From: Cololabis saira | Taxonomy: Eukaryota > Chordata > Actinopteri > Beloniformes > Belonidae | Reading direction: 5' to 3' | DNA: 64,000 bases | Assembly: GCF_033807715.1 (NCBI RefSeq) | Contig: NC_084599.1 | Span: forward strand, 26,716,125-26,780,124 | In this document: piece after piece, positions 12,901 to 24,900 of the stretch | Layout of the letters: each line of letters begins with the position of its first letter | How positions within the stretch are numbered: the first letter of the stretch is position 1 | Position numbers and translations under genes: made by a program | Notes under the pieces: generated by a model | The model's input: the letters and a program-made list of their open reading frames with translations, nothing else | Told to the model about the DNA's origin: nothing | The model's database searches: none

Positions 12901-15900
12901 ACTTTTTTCTTCTAATTCTCGGCCACTGTGATGCACTAACAGGAACTTTTATGTTGTGTAGATGCAGGTTATTGTTTGGGTCTTAGGTATAAAGAGTTTG
13001 TTCTATTTCTGAGGAAGCACTGTCTTAATTCCAGGCATCTCTACTGATCGGTTTTTGTTTTGTTTTGTTTTGTTTTTTTCTGTGATAGTTCCACTAGGTA
13101 TTGTATGCTCCCTGTGCTCATATAACAGATTTCCAAAGGTACCTTGTCTCGTGTCCCTGGTAAGGGGTCACATAGGCTCAAGGTGGCCATCTTAATTATG
13201 ATATTCCATCTCAGGTTAGCGGCCTTTGTGTTATGATTACCACGGAAATGGTGATATATTAGATTAGATTACAGCTTTATTTGCCAGTGAGCTGGCGTCC
13301 CGGCGTCCCGGTGTCCCGGCACAGTGAAATTACTTCCAGTACAACCCGTCAAGAGAACCTTGACACCTTGACACCTTGGCACTCCCTTTCCCTAGCATTG
13401 TTGAAAGATAACACCTTCCTTCAGTTCTAAGGTTTTATTTCCTGTCATATAAAACCCTCAATAGACAGAGAATTTCATTTAATTACACCTTAATAACTAT
13501 TATAAGTGTAGTTAAGCCTCATAGCATGTTAAGCTCTCTTTGCATACATACATACATACATACATACATACATACATACATACATACATACATACATACA
13601 TACAATTTATTTTTAAAATGTATTTATTTATTTTTTATTTATTTAAAAAAAAATGTGAACATGATTTTTTTTTTATATATTCATATTTCCTGATTTCTAC
13701 TTGGTCATTGCTGCTGTTGCCATGTGTGTTGAAGATCAAGGACGAGATTATGTTTGTTAATATCAATTTGTTTTCTTTAGATCCGACCATATGTGAATGG
13801 AGCCCTGTACAGTATCCTGTGTATTCCCTCTGTGCGACGGGAAGCCAGGGAGATGGTGAGATAAAAGAAATGCCTTAAGCTGCTTGGAGGATACAGATGC
13901 AGATAGTGTTTTGCACTACTTTTGTCTTCCTTTATATCAGTACTCAAACAGAGAGGAAAACAAGTGTTCAGGTCCAAGATACAGGAAATGAGCTGCATAT
14001 CTTTTTTCATTTATTAACTGGGACCGGAAAAAAAAATAGTACATGCTTAAATGCCATAAGATGTGGAGTTGATGTACTGGTTATGTCCCCAAATTTGACC
14101 AGATAATTTCAAACACACTAGATATAACTGTTTTATTTAAAGACAACACAGTTATAATTTATAACTTATTTATAATTTAATTTATTGTCAAGTCTAAAAA
14201 TGGGCACACAGCCAACTGTTAGTCTATACTTAAATGAACATTTAAATATTGTTTGAAGCAAAAGCCAAGTGGAATATTAGCATGTCCCTGAGGTTTCTGG
14301 GTCCTCTCTGCTTTTGCTGTGAATCTGTTCCCTCATGTGTTCAGAGCGTTGAGGAGATTCTTCGCTGCTACAACAAGGAAGAAAACGCAGACCTCAACAG
14401 ACAGATTGAGTTCATCATCAAACAACTAAACTCAGGTTAGTGAGGTCAAATGTACTTTTCCAGTTGATGCATTATTAACTAAGAGACCAAAACATAATTA
14501 GGTAATCATTAAGTTTGATATTGTATAATCATGCTCAAAGAAATCCACCTTTAAGTTACCATTAAATCCAGTCACTAGTTTACATAATATAGATCTCTTA
14601 AATGTCTTTTGGGATTATGGTTTAATGTATAGTTTAAAATGTTTACAGACTCTTTAATATCTTTGTGTCATTTGTCGTCCCAGCTGAAGAAGAGGGACCA
14701 GAGTCAGATGATGAAGATGAAGAGGACGACAATGACGTAAGGCCTCAAACGTCTTCATCTGCTATCATACTATTTGTTCAACTTTACATAGATTTATAGT
14801 CATGTCTCAACTTTCTTACTCAGTATTGTTACCTATAAAAATAGGTTTTGGTTGTATTTTATTTTTTTATGCAGAAAAACTCAAACTCTAGAATGCCATT
14901 GAGTTTTGTGTGCTGCTCAGCCTCTCCTGCACTGGTCAGTGACCAGGGAGGTGGCGTATTGCTAGTGCTGTAGTGCAAATTAATCCTGACAAACACGACA
15001 CCAATAAGAATTTGTTGGGGTTTGTTTGTGTTTTGTTATGTTTTTTTTTTTAAATAAAAAACTACTGTTAAGTAAGTTTACATATTCCAGGAGGTCTAAT
15101 TCTGGTATTCGAGGACCACGGTCCTGCATTTTTTTAGATCCCTGAGGGTTTCCAAGTTTCCTTGCTTCAACACACCTGACGGAATCACCATAAGCTTGTC
15201 ATCAAGGTCTGCACAAATCTGTCGATGGCCCACTAATTTGAGCTGGGTGTCTTGAAGCAGGGAAATATTTAAAACATGCAGCACAGCGGCCCCTGAGGAC
15301 CACAACCCTGGTTTTAGTGACAGTTCCAACTGTTTACATCCACCATGCCATGTTTTCCACTGTTCATATCAATTCTTGATACAACTTCCAATCTCACATA
15401 AACGGGAAATATCATCAAAGCACTTCATCACTATCCATCACTTTCACAGACGTGTCTCCAAGCGCATTATTGGAAAATGCACCAATGATTGAACAGCAGA
15501 GATTGATTAATAAATTAATTGTCCATATCTTTTTTGACCCTGTATTCTCCTTCTCATGTTTGCATAAGGCTTTCTTTGATGTGCGTGTCCTTGTTCCATT
15601 GCATGTGATACTTAGCTTGGGGCCTGTTGGAAGTTCTATCCTTTTACAGTTCCCATAATAGGGAACTGGTATGTGCCGCCAAGTCAAAGAGAAAGTAGAA
15701 TGGATTGTGTCAGATATGTTGAAACATAATGGCAACCATAGATTTATTCTTAGTCATTGTTTTACAGGAAGACTTGATGGAGACAGACCTAGATAAAGAG
15801 GAAGTTCTTCAACCTCAGCACGGCGAACTGTCTGGGGAGAGTCTTCTCACGACTGAGTACCTGGGAGTAAGAGCAAAACAAATACACACACAAGAACCAG

Positions 15901-18900
15901 TTCAGCAGCCACTGCAATTGTCTATCTAGCACATGATACAACAACAAAGGAAAACTTTATCTACCATGAAAAATTAATTGTTAACAAGCCTGTTTTTCTT
16001 TTCTTTCAGTTTTGTTTTTTTTTATAGACAGATTCAGTGAAGTGAATCTTTTTGGTAACAGCTCATTTATTTTTAGGTCAACGATAACTGCTAGTTTTTG
16101 AGTTTGTGATTTTGAATTTCAGGACTGAGGGCAATTTATCTGCATTTTCAAACAAGATAATGCACATACAAACGCCACTTTGCCCCTTTTAAGTATAAAA
16201 GCACCCAAAAATGATTTCAATGAATTATGTTAATTAATAATTAATTAATTAAAAAGGGTCCTGAAATAGCTCGTCCTCCCCAAAATCTAAGGAACATTGT
16301 GCACTGCCACTGCTAGATTCAACTATTAGTCAGGGGGGAAACCCTAAGATTGATAACTATGCTCACGCTTCTGGGTAAAGTTTGACAACCTTATTTCTTT
16401 GTTAGAAGGAACCCCTAGGAGGAATAATAGGGGTGTTGTCATCTTGGATTTTTCTGCTGGTGACCACTGGAGGCGCTGTAACATTCAAATACTCAATTCA
16501 TGCATATGGTCACAATAATGGTCAAAATGTACAGTTTATATGCAAAAGCTTCAATGTTCAAGATTTTATATTTAGGGAAATGGATAAAACATTAATTGAA
16601 AATTATTTTTTTTACTGTATTGCTATATTTTGTCAAATATTGGTTAAAAAATATGACTTTTTTATAGGCGTTTTGAACACACACATGATAAGCATCTTTT
16701 CTTTTTTTTTGCATTCTAACTAGTAATGGGATGTAATGCTAGTTGAAGCAGCTAGGTAGCTAGGCAAGCTAGCAAGGCAAGCTGGCTAGAGCTCTGCACC
16801 ATGCTTTTTAGGGCTTCACTTTCTGGCTTGACTGAACAGAATGATGCCAATGATTAATTCTCCAGCGCATGATTATGATACACTTTGGACAGTATTAAAA
16901 AACTGCATGACCAAAAACCTAGGCCAAAAGTACACAGTCATAACATTTGATGAGCAGCTTTATTGTAAAGCAAAGATGCTTCAGTGGCACCATCAAAAGG
17001 AGTGTAAGAACATGGTGATCCTCTTGGGTGGCTTCCATGTGCAAATTAACTTTGCAAAGGTCATTGGCCATCATGTTGCCGATTCAGGGCTGAGAGACAT
17101 CCTTGAGGAAAGCGGTGTGTTTGGGAAGAACACAGCAGATAATATCATGATGGGAAAGGGATGGAACCGCATAGCCCGTGCACACAAACTTGTCTTTGAA
17201 CCACTTTGGAAGATCTTGTGGCCAAGCTTTCTCCAATGGGTGGAAGACAATGAATACACAATCACCAAAGGGTGCTTGGAGCTGGCAGGTGCACTATCAG
17301 AGCACATAAGAAATGGAGATGTTGAAACAGCTGCAGCATGCTATGAGGAGCTTTTGCTGGAAGTCGGTAAGGTTCAGAATCTCATTGCAGAGTTTGACAA
17401 GGCCAATGAAGACAAGCCTACCTTCACCTTCTGGAGACAATACATGGAGCTCGTGTCTATTCTCCTGGCATTCACACGGGCACTTAGGTGTGGAGATTGG
17501 AAACTATACATGTCAGCATTCAAGAGCATGATGCCCTGGTTCGCTGCTTATGATCACACTCATTACACAAGATGGGGTACTGTATTCATTGCAGACATGG
17601 AACATCTGGCACACACAGCACCAGAGGTCTACCAGGGATTTCTAGATGGTGATTTTGTTGCCAAAGAAACAAAGCATAGCTTCAATGGGGTGCCTTTTGA
17701 CCTTCGCCTTGAACACATCAACAAAACAGGAAAAGTTGCTGGAGGACTGGTGGGCATCACAAGAAATGAGAGTGCGAGAAATCGCTGGTCCATCACCTAC
17801 AATGAACGTGCTTCCCTGGCAGAGGATACAAGATCACTCTTTGGACTGACACATGAGGATGAGGATGGTGAAGATACCCATAAAGACTGTCTTCCATCAA
17901 GAGTCAAACGGGATCATGATGATGTCAATAAACTTGTTGACCAGTTCCAGAGATATCATGTCTTTCATTAACCAGCGAGTTGACATGCTCTCCCCTCTCT
18001 CAAACAAGGAGACCAGCTACTGGACCCACATATATTAAGATGTTTTCTGTTGTTTAGTGTGAATAAACACATTTTCTATGAAATTCTGTGTCAAAAACGT
18101 CTATAAAAAAGTGATATTTTGTATCCACTCACACTTTTGATGGTGCCACTGACACTGACTGTGTACTTTTGGCATAGGTTGTTGGTCATGTTATGGCAGT
18201 TTTTTAATACTGTCCAAAGTGTATCATAGTCAGGCGCTGGAGAATTAATCATTGGCATCATTCCGTTCAGTCAAGCCAGAAAGTGAAGCCCTAAAAAGCA
18301 TGGTGCAGAGCTCTAGCCAGCTTGCCTTGCTAGCTTGCCTAGCTACCTAGCTGCTTCAACTAGCATAACATCCCATTACTAGTTAGAATGCAAAAAAAAA
18401 AGATGCTTATTATGTGTGTGTTCAAAACGCCTATAAAAAAGTCATATTTTTTAACCAATATTGGACAAAATATAGCAATACAGTTAAAAAAATGTTTTTC
18501 AATTGATGTTTTATCCATTTCCCTAAATATAAAATCTTGAACATTGAAGCTTTTGCATATAAACTGTACATTTTGACCATTATTGTGACCATATGCATGA
18601 ATTGAGTATTTGAATGTTACAGCGCCTCCAGTGGTCATCAGCAAAACAATCCAAGATGACAACACCCCTATTATTCCTCCTAGGGGTTCCTTCTAACAAA
18701 GAAATAAGGTTGTCAAACTTTACCCAGAAGCGTGAGCATAGTTATCAATCTTAGGGTTTGCCCCCTGACTATCTATAAAAAAAGTGATATTTTTTATCCA
18801 ATATTGGCTAAAATATTACAAAATGATTCATAAAGGCTTTTTTACTATTGTTTTATCTATTTCCTTAGATATACAATGTTTTAATCTTGACAATTATGCA

Positions 18901-21900
18901 TATAAATTGTACACGTTGACCAAAACTGACCATATGCCTGAATTGAGAACTTGAATATTCTAGCGCCTCTAGTGGTCACCAGCTAAAAAATTCAAGATGA
19001 CAACACCCCTAAAATTCCTTCTATAGATTTGTTCTAACAAAAAAAATAGGTTGTCAAACTTTACCCAGACATGTGAGCAAAAGTCTTAACGGAGGCTCTT
19101 TTCTAAAGTTGCCCCTTGACTATATCCGGTAGGTAGGCCCTCCTCTCCAGTCCCCATGGATAGACCTCACCAGGGAGGCTGAAAAGTGTGATCCCTCTGT
19201 AATTCAAGCACACATTTCTGTCCCTTTTCTTAAAAGGAACCCTGGCTATTAAGACATGTAGGTCTTAAAAGATAAATGTTGGTATCAATTATAACAATGT
19301 GATATAAAAAACTTTTTTGATGTCTTCGTTTTTATGAAATTTGAAAATATAAATTTAACTCGTAGGTCGCCATTGTTGTTTACACCGCAATGCACTCTGG
19401 GCAGTGACGTCACACGGTTGCACCTGCTGGCCCCCGTACACTGTTGTGACTGTTCAACCAGATAATCCAGAAGATAAACATGTCATCTGTTCAGCCATTT
19501 CAATTTGAACCCGAGCACAAGGTCAAGGAGGAAGACAACACTGAAAACATATCTCAAAACGAGCCAAATGAAGACCAAGAAAGACGGGATGAGGCGACAG
19601 TGGGACAAAATCCCAGCAACTGCGTCTCAATGCAAACAGAGGAGGAGAGCGTTTGCTGTCAAGAGCTCGTGTTTTTGTCAGCAGGTGTTCACTTTAAGCT
19701 ATTATGTGATAAAACGTATTCCAATATCAATAATTTTGGAGATTATTAGCATCCACCGCTGTCCCTTTATAAATCATTAGGACAGTGGCGCCGTCAGGAT
19801 TCAATTTCGTAATAGGCACAGAAACAGTCCGTCCACTGCTCTATACGGCTAATTTCAGGGTCCCACTCGGCCTGAATATTCCACTATCCATTAGGGAGAG
19901 GATAGGTTGGTTGGCTATTCAGAGTTCAATAAGTATTTCAAAGATCTTTTTTCCTCAAACAAAACTTTGCAGTGACAAATTGGATAAGGTGCGCAGGGCG
20001 CACTACACATGGTGACATTATTATGCGCATCAGAAACACAGATGAAAACATAAGCATTATGGTGTCAGCGCATCAGAAACACAGATGAAAACATAAGCAT
20101 TATGGTGTCAGCGCATCAGAAACACAGATGAAAACATAAGCATTATGGTGTCAGCGCATCAGAAACACAGATGAAAACATAAGCATTATGCTGTCAGCGC
20201 ATCAGAAACACAGATGAAAATGCAGCTAAAAACATTAAGGTGACGGCGCACCTACAAAAAAGTAAAAAATTTTAAAAAAAGATAAAACTCGTGCGCATCT
20301 TACCAGTGCATTAAACTGTATATAGGCCTAATGCAGCGGCGCAGCCAGCCGGAATCCTGTACGCACTGTGCATACCCTTTTTTTTGAAGGATTTATTTTT
20401 ACGTGCTGGGTTTGATGACAGACCAGAGGCTGAGGGGACTGGCCCGGGACTTTGACGAAACGGGAGGCGCAGACTTCGCGTCAAATAGGCAAGAACATCT
20501 TTATTTAATTTAATGACGCCAGATCTGGCTGGGGTTTTTATTGTAGCATCGGCTATCTGCTAGTTGAAACGTGTGGTCTGTTAGTCTATCCGAGTTTTAT
20601 GGTGTTTTTATAGTTCATGCTGTATGGTGCGGTAATTTTTTTTTTTTTTTTTTTTACTTTTTTGTAGGTGCGCCGTCACCTTAATGTTTTTAGCTGCATT
20701 TTCATCTGTGTTTCTGTTGCGCCGCCACCTGTTTAGCTGGGTTTTCATCTGTTTCTGGGTGCGCCGTCACCTTTAATGTTTAGTTGTGTTTTCATCTGTG
20801 TCTCTGATGCGCTGACACCATAATGCTTATGTTTTCATCTGTGTTTCTGATGCGCTGACACCATAATGCTTATGTTTTCATCTGTGTTTCTGATGCGCAT
20901 AATAATGTCACCATGTGTAGTGCGCCGTGCGCACCTTATCCAATTTGTCACTGCAAAGTTTTGTTTGAGGAAAAAAGATCTTTGAAATACTTATTGAACT
21001 CTGAATAGCCAACCAACCTATCCTCTCCCTAATGGATAGTGGAATATTCAGGCCGAGTGGGACCCTGAAATTAGCCGTATAGAGCAGTGGACGGACTGTT
21101 TCTGTGCCTATTACGAAATTGAATCCTGACGGCGCCACTGTCCTAATGATTTATAAAGGGACAGCGGTGGATGCTAATAATCTCCAAAATTATTGATATT
21201 GGAATACGTTTTATCACATAATAGCTTAAAGTGAACACCTGCTGACAAAAACACGAGCTCTTGACAGCAAACGCTCTCCTCCTCTGTTTGCATTGAGACG
21301 CAGTTGCTGGGATTTTGTCCCACTGTCGCCTCATCCCGTCTTTCTTGGTCTTCATTTGGCTCGTTTTGAGATATGTTTTCAGTGTTGTCTTCCTCCTTGA
21401 CCTTGTGCTCGGGTTCAAATTGAAATGGCTGAACAGATGACATGTTTATCCTCTGGATTATCTCGTTGAACAGTCACAACAGTGTACGGGGGCCAGCAGG
21501 TGCAACCGTGTGACGTCACTGCCCAGAATGCATTGCGGTGTAAACAACAATGGCGACCTACGAGTTAAATTTATATTTTCAAATTTCATAAAAACGAAGA
21601 CATCAAAAAGGTTTTTTATATCACATAGTTATAATTGATACCAACATTTATCTTTTAAGACCTACATGTCTTAATAGCCAGGGTTCCTTTTAAAGAGGGG
21701 GGCCACCACCGCAGTCTGCCAATCCAGAGACTCTGTCCCACAATGTTGCACAAGCATGTCCACAAAGACAAATCCACAACATCCAGAGCCTTAAGGAACT
21801 CAGGGTCTCAGCCACCCAAGAGCTTCTTAACCACCTCGTTGACCTTAGCCCCACAGATAGGAGAGCCTACCTCCAAGTTTGAACGCTCAGCTTCCTCATA

Positions 21901-24900
21901 GGAAGTCATGTTCGCTGGGATTGAGGAGGTCCTCAAGTATTCCCTCCACCGATTCACAAAGTCCCTAGCCCAGGTCAGCAGCACCATCCCCTCCATACAC
22001 AGTACCGGTCGGTGCTCCCACCACCGGAGCCAACTCACCACAAGGTGTTGATCAGTCGATAGCTTCACTTCATCAGGACACGGGCAAATAGTGATGCTTG
22101 TACTTATCTTCCATATGAGGTCTTATTTGTAACCTATTAAAAAGATATGCATGCCCATCTTGTTTTTACTGCCAACATGCTACTTATGTTAATGTTGTGT
22201 ATCCGGTAGATTATGACCAACATGGCAAAAACAATCAGGAGGTCAACCCCTTTGCCACAGCCAAATGTGGATGAGCCCCTCCAACGACCAGTCACCCCGA
22301 GTTCTCATCGTAATGTCAGCATGGGGTAAGCTTAATCCAAATCATGGTTCCCTCCTGTGATGCCACACTTTTTGATTTGTCATTGTGATAAAGCGGCAAC
22401 AAAATTACTAAGAAATGTTGTAGTGTTCAATTTTTGGTTTTATTTTTAAGGAAAGATGAGTGATGCATTATAACAGTATGTAAGCATTTCCATATGACTG
22501 CAAAGTACCAGAAAATGTAGATTTGGATGAAGATACTGCTTACTTTTCTTGATTTACAGATGCACAAATGGCTTATAGTCTCACATATAGACCATTTTGA
22601 CAACGATTGTGGTTCCCTTGTTGTTCAACCACTCAGATACTGAAGTTCCTCGTACTGTTAAAACTAGTGCAGTAGGTCAAAACAAGAGTGGATTCACTTG
22701 CATACATCATTGCAAAGCCTGAACTTTAGAAAACTAAGTCAGTAGAAGTAAATTGAAACTTGAAACACTGACAATAGACCATTCTCATATTCTGTCTTCC
22801 ACCCTGAACTGGCAGTTGAGATGCAACATGACAGCCCTGAAAACAAGAAAGCATCAATAAATGTACCTTTATCATCCACCTTTGAGAGAGTGGTTCTGTG
22901 GCACCTGTAAACCCATGACAGCTTCTCTGGCCCCAGGGGTAGATGATGCCATCATCTATATGATGCACAGGGCACTGTGGAAAAGTAGGAAACCACAGTG
23001 AGAGTCGTGTTCTTTGACTTCTCCAGGGTTTTTACTGCCATCCAGCCCTCCCTGCTAGGAGAAAAGCTACAGGAGATGTACCTGCACCCCGGCACCACAG
23101 CCCGTATCATAAACAACCTCACCAGTCCACCACAGCTTGAGGGGACGGCTGTGGTCAGCAGCACCAGATGGTTACCCAAAGCTCAGCTTCAAAAAGGCCA
23201 AAGAGCTGATAGGAGCTTTAACTAAAGGCCCTGACACACCATGCCGACTGTCGGCCGTCGGGCCGTCGATGAGCGTCGGTGCGCGTCTGTCGGCCTAGTT
23301 TCCCGGTGTGTCCCACACGTCGCCACAGGTCGGCCTCCCGTCAGCAGCTTTTCAGTCGATGCGACATGTCGCATCGGCGTCGGCCGTCGGTCAAACAGCT
23401 CACTCTGTGATTGGCTGTTCAGGTAGCGTGGAACTGAACAGGGAAAAGCCGAGCGACATTTTTGAAATCGTTGGTTTCATTCATCTCCAGCTCTCGACAC
23501 AGGTTCGGGTAAGCTCCTTGAGCCTGTCGCTGTTGTATCCATGATTTCACCCATGTAGTGCAGTTTCTTCTTATTTTTCGCCTCCGCCTCCTCTTTTCTT
23601 CTTCCACAAGCTGAAGGCCGAGTGCTGACAACGCCAGTGCCAATTCTTTATTCTTACGCATTGTGGTAGCGAGAGTGGTGTGGAAATGTGGCGTGAATAT
23701 GAAGCATATTTGTTTTGTTTACGGCTTCCCAGAGCTTCCGGTTTTCCCCTTGTTTTTGAGTGAATACAGACTACCGCTGGGTGTCGTCTTTGCGGTGTGT
23801 CCAAGTGCTTCTTTTTGAGCCCGACCCAGCCCGACACAGGCGACGCGAGGCGACACAGCAGTCGGCCGACAGCGGCCGACGTCGGGTTGGTGTGTCCTCG
23901 GCTTAACCTGTCCCTGTTTGTATTCAGGGATAGGAGGTAGAGAGCGTGGGGTCATATAAGTATCTGGGGTTACATATTAACAACAAATTAGACTGGACCC
24001 ACAACACTGAAGCCCTCTACAGTAAAAGGACCGTGTAGAGTGTTCTCTCTGAGGGAACTCAGATCTTTCTGTGTGTGCATTAACTACTGAAGACGTTCTA
24101 CCAGGCTGGTGGCCCGCGGCCTCTTCTGGTGGCATCCAGACTGGGGACACCAACAAGCTGCACAAACTGGTGAGGAAGAGTGGTTCTGTGGTTGTTCTGC
24201 ATCTGGATAGTCTGGAAACGGTGGCTGAGAGAAGAATGAAGAACAAAATCAGGTCATGCAGAACAACCGCTCTTACCCTCTCCATGCTGAGCTGTGGCAG
24301 TTGGGCAGTAAATTCAGTCATGGACTCGCCCTGCGCAGGAGCAAGACAGAGGGCTTGAGATGCTCATTTGTGCCCACTGCCATCAGATTGTCAAACAGCG
24401 GCTTTATTCCCCCGATGGGGATCAATAATGGTCATTCTAAACTTATATTTAAACATGCTGTACTTTAATAGTCAGTAACTTGAACCTTGATTACGTAGCT
24501 CTGATCAACGAGAGAACAATCAGACTTTTTTTTTTTTTTTTTTTTAACAAACTCTGAAAAGCAGCATGTTGTTTTGTTCTTGTATTCATAGTGACTACCA
24601 AGTTACCAACCATGGATGTGAGAGCAGCAGGGACAGGGAATATCCCAAGAGCAGACAGAAGAGCGAGGAAGGAAGCCTCCCTCCTTCCCGATACAACTCG
24701 CGGCCTCCTACACGCTCTGGCAGTCGCCCCGGCAGTCGCCCCGGCACCGTTGACTCCCTCCGTCACAGCATCGGTGCGTGCTTTGTGTACCTGTTTTCTG
24801 TAGAAAATGCTGTGGCTGTACGTCTGTGGTTAGGATACTCATACATATGTGCATTTTTCTGGAACAATTTCATTTCCTTTCTGCCTCCTGTTAATAATGC

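Larger units (their letters stand above)
19234..21689. mobile_element. 2.46-kb palindromic TTAA-flanked DNA transposon
   Basis: The element begins AAGGAACCCTGG and ends CCAGGGTTCCTT, with TTAA directly outside each end (19230-19233 and 21690-21693). TTAA target duplications are the mark of piggyBac and Kolobok elements. The arms are about 1 kb each (19234 to about 20270, and about 20640 to 21689). The ORFs read identically from both arms apart from one residue, so the arms are almost identical. A spacer of about 370 bp separates them. Each arm carries the same short coding exon and a 43-bp tandem repeat. No transposase is present, so the copy is presumably non-autonomous. Confidence 0.85.

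Noticed and set aside
20025..20221. Regular 43-bp repeats that could suggest a CRISPR array
   Set aside because: The units are contiguous without spacers, lie in a eukaryotic transposon and have no cas genes.
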